Shown piece after piece: positions 1-7,223 of a stretch of 9,206 bases of DNA. The position numbers were made by a program, and so were the translations under genes. The notes under the pieces were generated by a model. The model was not told the DNA's origin, did no database searches, and saw nothing but the letters and a program-made list of their open reading frames with translations. Source of the DNA: Bordetella parapertussis. GTDB taxonomy: Bacteria > Pseudomonadota > Gammaproteobacteria > Burkholderiales > Burkholderiaceae_C. Each line of letters starts with the position of its first letter. The stretch's first letter is position 1. Location of the stretch: the NCBI GenBank assembly GCA_943328885.2, contig CALQBT020000074.1, positions 1-9,206 of the forward strand. Direction: 5' to 3'.

Positions 1-2170
1 TCCAGTTGCGCATGTAGTGCATGGTCTCGGGGAGGTGCATCTGGAACACGCAGTTGTGCTTCTCGTAGGCCTCCCATTGCTTAGGATTGGGCTCGCCGCG
101 CAGGTGCTCATCGCCGTTCTTGCCACGCCAGCCCATCAGGAAGCCGATACCGGGCGCAGCCTGGAAGTTGACGACGAAGTCGGGATAGCCGGTGTATTTT
201 CGACCGCCCTCGGGCGTGGTGAACGCCGGGAACTTCAGCCGCCCGGCCAATTCGATCAGCACTTCCTGGAAAGGCTTGCATTCTCCGAGTGGCTTGACCA
301 CCGGCACCCTGACCGAATCGACCGGTCCGTCGAACTCGGAGATCGGCCGGTCGAGCATGCCCATGACATCGTGGCGCTCAAGGTAAGTGGTGTCAGGCAG
401 CACCAGGTCGGCGAACGCCACCGTCTCGCTCTGGAATGCGTCGCACACCACGATGAACGGGATCATGTACTCCCCCGACACGTCCTTGCGGTTGAGCATC
501 TCGCGCACCGCTGAGGTGTTCATCGTGCTGTTCCAGGCCATGTTGGCCATGAACAGCATCAGCGTGTCGATGCGGTAGGGGTCGCCCTTGACCGCATTCG
601 TGATCACGTTGTGCATCAAGCCGTGCGCCGACAGCGGATGCTCCCAAGAAAACGCATGGTCGATGCGGATCGGCGAGCCGTCGGCATGGATGGCGAGTTC
701 GTCAGGATGCGCCGGGAACCCGAGCGGCGCTGCATTGAGCGGCGTGTTGGGCTGGATCATGGCCGGGTCATTGAATGCCCGGTAGTTCGGCACGATGTGC
801 CGCGGATAGGGTGCTTTGTGGCGGAACCCGCCGGGCGCGTCGATGGTGCCCAGCACGCTCATCAGGATCGCCAGTGCACGCACGGTCTGAAAGCCGTTGG
901 AGTGCGCCGCCAGGCCGCGCATGGCATGAAAGGCGACCGGACGCGCCTGGGTGTGCGGATGCTGCTTGCCCCAGGCGTCGGTCCATGGAATCGGCAAGGT
1001 AAACGCCTGTTCGAATGCGGCGTGGCCCATCTCGCTGGCGAGTTGGCGGATACGCCCGGCGGCTATGCCAGTGATGTCTTGCGCCCATTCGGGCGTGCAG
1101 GTCGCGACCCGCTCGCGCAACAACTGGAACGACGGGGCAACCTGCGTGCCGTCGGCCAAGGTGAAATGGCCTTCGAGCGCCGGATCACAACCCTCGGCGA
1201 TACCTTCGGGGTAGGCGTTCTTCACGCCGCCCGACACCCGGTCCCATACCAGCTTGTTGTGCGGGTGGCGTCCATCGCCGGGCGGACCCTTGGCCGGATC
1301 GGGGTCGAAGGCGAACAGGCCCTCGCGCTCTCCTTCGTTGAGCACCACCAGTTGCGGTGCGTTGGTAAAGCGCTTGAGGAAGGCGTGGTCGATCCGGTCG
1401 GTGCGGATCAGTTCATGCAGCAAGGCCATGAACAGCGCGCCGTCGGTGCCGGGTTTGATCGGTATCCATTCATCGGCGATCGCCGAATAGCCCGTGCGTA
1501 TCGGGTTGATCGAGATGAAGCGCCCGCCGTCGCGCTTGAACTTGGCGATGGCGATCTTCATCGGATTGCTGTGGTGGTCTTCGGCGGTCCCGATCATCAC
1601 GAACAGCCTGGCGCGCTCCAAGTCGGGGCCGCCGAACTCCCAGAAACTGCCGCCAATGGTGTAGATCATGCCCGCGGCCATGTTGACCGAGCAAAAGCCG
1701 CCGTGCGCTGCGTAGTTGGGCGTGCCGAACTGGCGTGCGAACAAGCCGGTGAGCGCCTGCATCTGGTCACGGCCGGTAAACAGCGCAAACTGCTTGGGGT
1801 CGGTGGCACGGATGCGAGCCAGCCGTTCGGTCAGGATGGCATAAGCGCGCTCCCAAGAGATGGGCTCGAATGCGCCCGCACCGCGGTCGGTTCCGTGCTT
1901 GCGCAGCAGCGGTTGGGTCAAACGCGCTGGCGACACCTGTTTCATGATCCCCGACGCCCCCTTGGCGCAGATCACGCCCTGGTTCAACGGGTGTTCGGGA
2001 TTGCCGTCGATGTAGCGCACTTCGGGACCGTTGTCGCCCTCGCGCAAATGAACCCGGATGCCGCAACGGCAGGCACACATGTAGCAGGTGGTGCACTTGA
2101 TCTCGGTGTCGGACACCCGGGATTGTTCCAGCGGGTTGTGCACCGGCTCAGACGACAAGAGCTTGAACAT
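1..2170 (-). CDS. soeA: Molybdopterin-dependent oxidoreductase catalytic subunit, SoeA-like (3' end outside window)
   Basis: Catalytic subunit of the DMSO-reductase superfamily (bis-MGD cofactor plus one [4Fe-4S] cluster). Translating the minus strand from the ATG at 2170 gives 723 residues with no stop before the window edge. The N-terminal cluster motif is C29-x2-C32-x3-C36 with C68 in VICAKG. The likely molybdenum ligand is C160 in AAHGGFCSVNMAAG. A cofactor-binding stretch follows at about 221-246 (INPIRTGYSAIADEW and on). There is no twin-arginine or other signal peptide, so the protein should be cytoplasmic. That fits SoeA of the SoeABC sulfite:quinone dehydrogenase better than exported polysulfide or thiosulfate reductases; the CTTCYMCACRCGI segment also resembles SoeA as I remember it. 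SoeA proteins are about 950 residues, so some 230 are missing; ferredoxin (SoeB) and membrane-anchor (SoeC) genes are expected beyond position 1. A GGAG lies 11 bases before the start. Superfamily near certain; sulfite as substrate perhaps 55%. Confidence 0.55.
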   Translation of the reverse strand, partial: MFKLLSSEPVHNPLEQSRVSDTEIKCTTCYMCACRCGIRVHLREGDNGPEVRYIDGNPEHPLNQGVICAKGASGIMKQVSPARLTQPLLRKHGTDRGAGAFEPISWERAYAILTERLARIRATDPKQFALFTGRDQMQALTGLFARQFGTPNYAAHGGFCSVNMAAGMIYTIGGSFWEFGGPDLERARLFVMIGTAEDHHSNPMKIAIAKFKRDGGRFISINPIRTGYSAIADEWIPIKPGTDGALFMALLHELIRTDRIDHAFLKRFTNAPQLVVLNEGEREGLFAFDPDPAKGPPGDGRHPHNKLVWDRVSGGVKNAYPEGIAEGCDPALEGHFTLADGTQVAPSFQLLRERVATCTPEWAQDITGIAAGRIRQLASEMGHAAFEQAFTLPIPWTDAWGKQHPHTQARPVAFHAMRGLAAHSNGFQTVRALAILMSVLGTIDAPGGFRHKAPYPRHIVPNYRAFNDPAMIQPNTPLNAAPLGFPAHPDELAIHADGSPIRIDHAFSWEHPLSAHGLMHNVITNAVKGDPYRIDTLMLFMANMAWNSTMNTSAVREMLNRKDVSGEYMIPFIVVCDAFQSETVAFADLVLPDTTYLERHDVMGMLDRPISEFDGPVDSVRVPVVKPLGECKPFQEVLIELAGRLKFPAFTTPEGGRKYTGYPDFVVNFQAAPGIGFLMGWRGKNGDEHLRGEPNPKQWEAYEKHNCVFQMHLPETMHYMRNW

Positions 2171-2281
2171 GGCAGGGCGGTCTCCGGATACGGGGTGGCG
2201 GTTGTCCTGCGCAGCAATCGTGCTGGGCCTACCATCCTAGCCAAGTTCGCTCAAAAGAAAAAACGGATAATCTGATTCACA
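2171..2281. promoter_or_regulatory. Divergent promoter region between molybdoenzyme and LysR regulator
   Basis: These 111 non-coding bases separate two divergent starts, the usual arrangement for a LysR-type regulator controlling its neighbour and itself. The part next to the regulator (2251-2277) is markedly A/T-rich with an A-tract, unlike the surrounding GC-rich DNA. A GATAAT hexamer at 2266-2271 is a good -10 candidate for the plus strand, but no convincing -35 lies upstream. A T-N11-A LysR-type box with partial dyad symmetry spans 2273-2285, and an ATCTG / CAGAT pair occurs at 2270-2274 and 2295-2299. No confident sigma-70 promoter was found for the minus strand. The region role is well supported by geometry; the individual sites are tentative. 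Confidence 0.7.
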
Positions 2282-3220
2282 ATGATCGATAAAACAGATC
2301 AAAGATTGCGCCTCAGCCTGCGCCAATTGGAGGTGTTCGTTGCGACCGCGCGCACCGGCTCGACCCGTGCCGCAGCCGGACGCATCGCACGCTCGCAGTC
2401 GGCCGCCAGCGCGGCACTGGCCGAGCTCGAGGCTGCACTCGCAGGCCGGCTGTTCGACCGTGTCGGGCGACGCCTGATCCTCAACGAGAACGGCCAGGCG
2501 ATGCTGCCGCGGGCACGCGCCCTGCTCGAGCAGGCAGCCCAGCTCGAGGCGCTGTTCAGCAGCGACCATGCGGCGCCACTGCATATCGCAGCCAGCTTCA
2601 CGATCGGCGAATACCTGTTACCAGAACTGGTCGCCAGTTGGACCCGGCAGCAGCCCAAGAGCCGGCTGCAACTGCGCATTGCCAACACCAGCGACGTGAT
2701 CGCGGCAGTGGCTGGATTCGATGTCGACGTGGGCTTCATCGAGGGCTTGCAAACCCATCCCGACCTGGTGGTCCAGCCCTGGATGCGAGACGAGCTCGTG
2801 ATCGTGGCGGCGCCTCAGCACACACTGGCCGGGCGAATGGTCACCGCACGCCAGTTGTCGGCGCAGACCTGGATCCTGCGCGAACATGGTTCGGGCACAC
2901 GCCAGGCCACCGACCATTGGCTGCTCGAGCACCTAGACCGGCAGCAGGTGGGATTCGAACTCGGCAGCACCGAGGCCATCAAACGCCTGGTAGCAGCCGG
3001 TGCCGGGTTGAGTTGCCTGTCACGCCACGCGGTAGCTCAGGCGCTGGAGGCGGGCTGGCTGGTGGAGTTGCGCACCCGGCTGCCCGGCGCGGCGCGCCGC
3101 CTGGCGATGGTGGTGCACCGCGACAAGACGCTGGGGCGCGCTACCGCGGCCTTCATGGACCATTGCCGCAACGCCAACCGGCCGCTGGCATCCGCCAACG
3201 ATGCCGTTGCGCCGCGCTGA
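2282..3220 (+). CDS. LysR family transcriptional regulator, CysL-like
   Basis: DNA-binding transcription regulator of 312 residues, a normal LysR length. Residues 12-71 form the winged helix-turn-helix (starting LSLRQLEVF, with SQSAASAALAELE in the recognition region and ending RRLILNENG). The rest is the two-lobed effector domain: IAASFTIGEYLLPELVASW at 102-120, LREHGSGTR at 199-207 and ELGSTEAIKRLVAAGAG at 226-242. These segments match the CysL/CbbR-like branch of the family, whose members often sense metabolites linked to sulfur or carbon assimilation. The gene is divergent from the molybdoenzyme, which is its most likely target, and convergent with the TRAP operon. The ATG at 2282 has no clear Shine-Dalgarno sequence; a TTG at 2306 is an alternative, but the ATG gives the usual short leader before the helix-turn-helix. 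The effector is unknown. Family certain; CysL-like assignment moderate. Confidence 0.9.
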   Translation: MIDKTDQRLRLSLRQLEVFVATARTGSTRAAAGRIARSQSAASAALAELEAALAGRLFDRVGRRLILNENGQAMLPRARALLEQAAQLEALFSSDHAAPLHIAASFTIGEYLLPELVASWTRQQPKSRLQLRIANTSDVIAAVAGFDVDVGFIEGLQTHPDLVVQPWMRDELVIVAAPQHTLAGRMVTARQLSAQTWILREHGSGTRQATDHWLLEHLDRQQVGFELGSTEAIKRLVAAGAGLSCLSRHAVAQALEAGWLVELRTRLPGAARRLAMVVHRDKTLGRATAAFMDHCRNANRPLASANDAVAPR

Positions 3221-3229
3221 AGACTCCCA

Positions 3230-3274
3230 GGCCTTGTCTTTGACCCATTCAGCGATGTTGCCGCTCTCAAGGCC
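3230..3274. repeat. Inverted repeat in convergent spacer
   Basis: A perfect 7-base inverted repeat, GGCCTTG at 3230-3236 and CAAGGCC at 3268-3274, encloses 31 bases that contain a smaller AGCG/CGCT dyad at 3251-3266. It sits in the 101-base spacer (3221-3321) between the convergent regulator and dctM stops, where a bidirectional terminator might be expected. No T-run follows on either strand, so a classical intrinsic terminator is not supported. Nothing else recognisable lies in this spacer. The repeat may be chance. Confidence 0.3.
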
Positions 3275-3321
3275 GCGGGCGGCGGCGTTTCATGCTCGGT
3301 CTGTCAGGCCCGCTTGCGCCG

Positions 3322-4641
3322 TCACCTGGGCGCAGTCATCATCTGCCTGGGCAGCCACAGCGCAATCTCCGGGAACACGAACAGCAGCGCGACCAGCAGG
3401 ATCATCAGGATCACGAACGGCGTGGTGCCTCGGATCACGTCGGCTGCGGTGCTCTCGGGCATCATCCCCTGGATCACAAACAGGTTCAGGCCCACCGGCG
3501 GGGTGATGAAACCGATCTCCAGCCAGACCACCATGATGATCCCGAACCAGACCGGGTCAAAGCCGAACGCGGTGACCAGCGGAAAAAGGATGGGCAGGAT
3601 GATGATCATCACCGACAGTTCTTCAAGCGCGTAGGCGATCACCAGCAGCGCGGTGAAGACCAGGATGAAGAAGCCCCATGCCGGCAAGCCCAGCGACGAG
3701 ATGCCCGAAAGCAGCGCCTTCGGCATGCCGAGCAGCGCGATCACATGCGAAAAGATGCCGGAAAAGATGATGATGAGCATCACCATCGAAGTGACCCGCA
3801 CTGTTTCCAGAAATGCTTTCTTCATCACCTCCACTGACAGCGCCCTGATCGTCATGGCGATCAGCAGGCTCACCAGACAGCCGAGCGCGGCAGCTTCGGT
3901 GGGGGTGACGATACCGGCGTACATCGCGCCGAGCACCACGGTGATCAGCACCGCGACCGGCCAGATCTCGCGCAGGCCCCGCAGTTTTTCGCCCAAGGTG
4001 GCGCGATCGTCAGGGCTGGCGGGCGCCTCGTTCGGATAGCGCAGCGCATAGCCGATCACGTAGGCACAGAAGATCAGCGCCAGCAGCAAGCCCGGGATCA
4101 TCCCCGCCGCATACAGGTGCCCGATCGAGGTCTCGGTCATCACGCCGTACAGGATCATCGGCACCGAAGGTGGAATCAGGATCCCGAGCGTGCCGCCAGC
4201 GGCCAGCGAGCCGATGATGAGCGGCTTGGAGTAACCCCGCTTGAGCATCTCCGGGATCGCGATCATGCCGATCGTGGCTGCCGTGGCGACACTCGATCCC
4301 GAGACTGCGGAGAACACCGCGCAGGAGATGACGCTCGCCACCGCCATGCCACCGGGCAGGAACCCCACCCATTTGGCAATCGCTGAGAACAGACCCTTGC
4401 CCACGCCGGAGTGCATCAGGATTGCACTCATGAAGATGAACAGCGGCAACGCGATGAATGTGAAGCTCGTGGCGTTGGACCAGGCGATCGAGCCGATGAC
4501 GCCCAGCCCCACCTTCCAGCCGCTCAGGAACAGAAGGCCAGCGATCCCGACGAGCGCCATCGAAAACGCGATCTCCAGTCCGATCGCGAACAGGGCAAAC
4601 ATCGAGCCCAGCAAAAACGATCCGACCAGAGCCTCGCTCAA
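3322..4641 (-). CDS. dctM: TRAP transporter large permease subunit DctM
   Basis: Large membrane subunit of a tripartite ATP-independent periplasmic transporter, which carries the substrate across the inner membrane driven by an ion gradient. It has 439 residues, nearly all hydrophobic helices, as expected for DctM (about 425-440). Family landmarks are FSAVSGSSVATAATIG (110-125), LIPPSVPMILYG (155-166), GIVTPTEAAALG (243-254) and GFITPPVGLNLFVIQG (377-392). I take the start as TTG at 4641: AAGGA lies six bases upstream, translation begins with the family-typical MSEALVGSFLLG, and the TTGA overlaps the dctQ stop, implying coupled translation. The first in-frame ATG, at residue 14, would cut into the first helix. 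It is the last gene of the operon. The substrate cannot be read from this subunit; TRAP systems commonly carry carboxylates or sulfonates. Confidence 0.95.
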   Translation of the reverse strand: MSEALVGSFLLGSMFALFAIGLEIAFSMALVGIAGLLFLSGWKVGLGVIGSIAWSNATSFTFIALPLFIFMSAILMHSGVGKGLFSAIAKWVGFLPGGMAVASVISCAVFSAVSGSSVATAATIGMIAIPEMLKRGYSKPLIIGSLAAGGTLGILIPPSVPMILYGVMTETSIGHLYAAGMIPGLLLALIFCAYVIGYALRYPNEAPASPDDRATLGEKLRGLREIWPVAVLITVVLGAMYAGIVTPTEAAALGCLVSLLIAMTIRALSVEVMKKAFLETVRVTSMVMLIIIFSGIFSHVIALLGMPKALLSGISSLGLPAWGFFILVFTALLVIAYALEELSVMIIILPILFPLVTAFGFDPVWFGIIMVVWLEIGFITPPVGLNLFVIQGMMPESTAADVIRGTTPFVILMILLVALLFVFPEIALWLPRQMMTAPR

Positions 4642-5156
4642 AGCGCTTCCTTGATGAGGGCGATTTCATCGACTTGCGCGGTATCACCTCGCAGGATGCG
4701 CCACTGCTTTCGCAGCGCCGCCAACATCACCCACGCGAGGAAGCCGAGTCCCAGCGGGATCATCGCCATTGGCAGCCACAGCGGGTATTGCTCGACCGTG
4801 GACACCCGACCGTAGTCGTATGCGGTGAGCGCTGATGCAGCAGTGACCCAGGTGACGATCAGGATGACCAACACCCCGGCGAGCAACGATGCAAAACGCA
4901 GGCCGGCGCGGCGCGCCGGGCGCAGCTGGCCGGTCAGCAGGTCGACCCGCACGTGCGTGCCGCTGGTAAAGGCATAGGCCAGCCCAGAGAAGATCACGAA
5001 GACCTGCAGAAAGCCCGCCAGTTCGTCGACGAACAACTGCGGATCGTCGAACAGATAGCGCATGCCGACGTCGTAGGAGATCAGCAGCGTGATCACCAGC
5101 ACCACCATCCCCCCGAGCAGAGCCACCCCGCGCGACACGCGGTGCGCGACCCTCAT
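4638..5156 (-). CDS. dctQ: TRAP transporter small permease subunit DctQ
   Basis: Small membrane subunit of the same TRAP transporter, partnering DctM. Starting at the ATG at 5156 it has 172 residues, typical for DctQ, with four predicted membrane helices at about 11-28, 46-64, 88-108 and 125-146. The family pattern is visible as DVGMRYLF followed by VDELAGFLQVFVIFSGLAYA and HVRVDLL. A longer open frame reaches 5234, but its 26 extra residues are polar and lie inside the dctP coding sequence. The ATG at 5156 overlaps the dctP stop as ATGA, the same coupling seen elsewhere in this operon, so I prefer it. The stop overlaps the TTG start of dctM. Family assignment is strong; the helix boundaries are by eye. 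Confidence 0.9.
   Translation of the reverse strand: MRVAHRVSRGVALLGGMVVLVITLLISYDVGMRYLFDDPQLFVDELAGFLQVFVIFSGLAYAFTSGTHVRVDLLTGQLRPARRAGLRFASLLAGVLVILIVTWVTAASALTAYDYGRVSTVEQYPLWLPMAMIPLGLGFLAWVMLAALRKQWRILRGDTAQVDEIALIKEAL
4648..4652 (-). promoter_or_regulatory. Ribosome binding site for the TTG start of dctM
   Basis: AAGGA on the minus strand lies six bases before the TTG at 4641, inside the end of dctQ. The good spacing is the main reason for accepting the TTG rather than the ATG 39 bases further on. Confidence 0.7.
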
Positions 5157-6154
5157 GTGCGCCCGACGGACTTGAGCGCGATGTCCATCGCCCGCTTGCC
5201 GTTGTCGCCAGTGCGCTTGAGCCACTGATCCCAACCGCGGCGCGCCATCTGTCGGGCTTTGACCAACTCGTCGGGCAACGGGTCGACGACCGTCATGCCC
5301 AGCGCCGTCACCCGCTCACGGGCCTTGTCGTCGAGCGACTTGAGGTCGGCCCACTGCCGGTCTTCGAGCTTGACTTCGGCAACGGCCTCGGTGACCACCT
5401 TCTGCAGCTCGGGGCTGAGCTTGTCCCAGGCGCGCTGGTTGACCACCAGCAGTTCAGATGCGGCGCCCGAGAAGTACCAGTAGTTCAGGAACTTGGAGAC
5501 TTCGAAGAACTTCATCGGCTCGGCGTTGGTCGCCGAGGTGATCGCCCCATCGATCACGCCGCGCTGAAGCGAGGTGTAGACCTCGCCGAAAGCCATCGCC
5601 ACAGGCGCGCCGCCCACCAGCTTGGTGAAGTCGGAGGTCTCGGCACCGGTAACCCGGAACTTGCGGCCTTTCCAGTCAGCGATCGTGCGCACGGGCTGCG
5701 ACGAGAACAACTGCTGCGACGGCCAGGCGTAAGTGGCGAGCAATTTCAGACCTCGCTTGCCCGCCATCTCCGTGATGAACGGGCGCAGCGCTTCGAGCGC
5801 CTTGCGGTGTTCATCGGGCGTCTGGGTCATGAACGGCAATTCAAGCACGCCGGTCTCGAGCAGCACATCGGTCAGGTAGGGCGAGATGATCGGTGCGATC
5901 TCAGCACGTCCATCCAAAACGGCGGGCAGCATCTCGGGCCCGGGGTAGAGCGAAGACGCCGGATGCAGGCGAATCTCCATTCGGCCGGCCGACTTCTCCT
6001 TGACCTTCGCAGCGAATGCGTTCAGGTTGGTGATCAGGTAGTAGCTGGGTGCCGCCGCATGCGGCATGTTCCAAACCACCGACCCGCTCTGGGCTGGCGC
6101 GTTGCCGGCCAGTGTGGCGGCGGCCGCTGCCGATACGAAGTCTCTGCGTTTCAT
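5153..6154 (-). CDS. dctP: TRAP transporter substrate-binding protein DctP
   Basis: Periplasmic receptor that captures the substrate and delivers it to DctQM. It has 333 residues, normal for DctP. The N-terminus KRRDFVSAAAAA resembles a twin-arginine signal, with probable cleavage after NAPA (about residue 21). Core motifs are FRVTGAETSDFTKLVGGAPV (166-185), where R167 corresponds to the conserved arginine that binds a substrate carboxylate in characterised DctP proteins, and FGEVYTSLQRGVIDGA (189-204). Retention of this arginine points to an organic acid or similar anion. A strong AGGAG lies six bases before the ATG. It follows the Bug receptor gene after a 103-base gap and overlaps dctQ as ATGA. 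Family call is near certain; the ligand is unknown. Confidence 0.95.
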   Translation of the reverse strand: MKRRDFVSAAAAATLAGNAPAQSGSVVWNMPHAAAPSYYLITNLNAFAAKVKEKSAGRMEIRLHPASSLYPGPEMLPAVLDGRAEIAPIISPYLTDVLLETGVLELPFMTQTPDEHRKALEALRPFITEMAGKRGLKLLATYAWPSQQLFSSQPVRTIADWKGRKFRVTGAETSDFTKLVGGAPVAMAFGEVYTSLQRGVIDGAITSATNAEPMKFFEVSKFLNYWYFSGAASELLVVNQRAWDKLSPELQKVVTEAVAEVKLEDRQWADLKSLDDKARERVTALGMTVVDPLPDELVKARQMARRGWDQWLKRTGDNGKRAMDIALKSVGRT

Positions 6155-6160
6155 GCCTGT

Positions 6161-6165
6161 CTCCT
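6161..6165 (-). promoter_or_regulatory. Strong ribosome binding site of dctP
   Basis: AGGAG on the minus strand, six bases from the ATG at 6154. It is the best Shine-Dalgarno match in the operon, in keeping with the usual need for more receptor than membrane subunits. This role is inferred from sequence only. Confidence 0.8.
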
Positions 6166-6196
6166 GGGTGGTGGTGTCGGACGCTTTCTTCTTTCA

Positions 6197-6226
6197 GGTA
6201 TCGAACCGCAGTGTCGGCAAGGTCAA
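6197..6226 (-). promoter_or_regulatory. Possible internal promoter ahead of dctP
   Basis: In the 103-base gap between the Bug receptor and dctP, a minus-strand TTGACC (6221-6226, five of six to the -35 consensus) is followed after 18 bases by GATACC (6197-6202, three of six to the -10 consensus). Transcription would start near 6190 and give a leader of about 36 bases. The -10 match is poor, so this is only a candidate for separate expression of the TRAP genes. No terminator is visible in the gap. Confidence 0.3.
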
Positions 6227-6257
6227 GAAGCGGCGGCTGTCATCGCGCACGCCCGGA

Positions 6258-7223
6258 TCATTCGGCCTTGGCACCACTGATGGTCACTATTCGCCGCCAG
6301 TACTGTAGCTCCTTGTCGGCCGCGCCGGCATAGGCCAGCGCATCGGCGTAGTCGACCTCGAGTCCCTGGGCTTCGCAGAAGTCGGTGAATGCCTTGTCAG
6401 AGACGATCTTGGCAAGCACAGCCCCGAGCCGGTCGAGCACCTCAGCGGGCAGGCCTCTGGGCGCCATCAGTCCGAGCTTGGAGGCGATTTCGTAGCCCGC
6501 CAGGCCGCTTTGAGCCAGCGTGGGCACGTTGGGTAGGCTGCGGTTGCGGCGTGCGCCGGTGATGGCCAGCGCGGTGAGCTTGTCGGCCTTGATATGCGTT
6601 GCGGCCTGGGCGATCGCGGTGAAGCTGAACTGTACCTGTCCGCCGATGGTGTCCGACAGGGCTTGGGCGCCGCCCTTGTAGGGCACATGCAGAGCCTCCA
6701 CGCCGAGCATGGAGGTCATCAGCGTCGCAGCCAGATGCGTGGAACTGCCGCTGCCGGCGCTGGCATAGGTGATCGCACCTCGTTGGGCGCGCATCTTCGC
6801 GGTGAGTTCGGCGACCGACGTCACAGGAAAAGACTTGGCGGTGACCAGCACAAGATAAGCCGCGTTGACCCTTGCGATCGGGGTGAAGTCGGCGACGGGG
6901 TCGTAGGGCAGCTTCGAGTAGAGGGCTTGGTTGATGTAGTGGGTCGACGCGGCGACCAGCAGGGTGTATCCGTCAGGCGGTGATTTGGCGACCGAATCAG
7001 TGGCAATGATGCCGTTGGCACCCGCCTTGTTTTCAACCAGCACGGAGACCCCGAGTTCGCGCATCAGGTGTTCGGCCAAGTAACGGGCCGTCAGGTCGGT
7101 TGCCGTCCCGGGGGAGGTCGGGACAACCAAGCGGATCGGCTTGCTCGGAAAGGACTGCGCAAGAGAGGTCGGCACAACGCAGGCCAGCAAGACTGCCAGC
7201 AGCCACCGAAGTTGCAGAATCAT
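6258..7223 (-). CDS. Bug/TctC family tripartite tricarboxylate transporter receptor
   Basis: Periplasmic solute receptor of the tripartite tricarboxylate transporter type, a family greatly expanded in Burkholderiales. From the ATG at 7223 it has 321 residues, with a signal peptide MILQLRWLLAVLLACVVPTS and cleavage probably near residue 21-23. Family motifs follow: FPSKPIRLVVPTSPGTATD, VENKAGANGIIATDSVAKSP, PDGYTLL, YASAGSGSSTHLAATL, HVPYKGGAQALSD and NVPTLAQSGLAGYE. A longer frame to 7292 adds 23 polar residues inside the previous gene; the ATG at 7223 is better because it starts the signal peptide, has AAGGA seven bases upstream and overlaps the preceding stop as ATGA. No TctA or TctB membrane genes lie in the window, so this is an orphan receptor here. 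It may use a distant permease, assist uptake or act in sensing. The ligand is unknown. Confidence 0.95.
   Translation of the reverse strand: MILQLRWLLAVLLACVVPTSLAQSFPSKPIRLVVPTSPGTATDLTARYLAEHLMRELGVSVLVENKAGANGIIATDSVAKSPPDGYTLLVAASTHYINQALYSKLPYDPVADFTPIARVNAAYLVLVTAKSFPVTSVAELTAKMRAQRGAITYASAGSGSSTHLAATLMTSMLGVEALHVPYKGGAQALSDTIGGQVQFSFTAIAQAATHIKADKLTALAITGARRNRSLPNVPTLAQSGLAGYEIASKLGLMAPRGLPAEVLDRLGAVLAKIVSDKAFTDFCEAQGLEVDYADALAYAGAADKELQYWRRIVTISGAKAE

Noticed and set aside
611..2275. A 554-codon open frame on the plus strand, antisense to the molybdoenzyme gene
   Set aside because: It is rich in Arg, His, Gly and Val with no recognisable domain and lies almost entirely opposite a gene with clear iron-sulfur and molybdenum motifs. 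Long antisense frames are common in GC-rich coding DNA where stops are rare.
2638..3243. A 201-codon plus-strand frame inside the LysR gene
   Set aside because: It overlaps the regulator's effector domain in another frame and translates to repetitive Ala/Arg/Pro/Gly sequence; the LysR frame has full-length homology features.
3292..3837. A 181-codon plus-strand frame opposite dctM
   Set aside because: Translation is dominated by Asp, His, Gln and Arg, the typical antisense shadow of a hydrophobic membrane protein.
4010..4687. A 225-codon minus-strand frame overlapping dctM and the end of dctQ
   Set aside because: It is out of frame with both transporter genes and has no membrane-helix pattern or motif.
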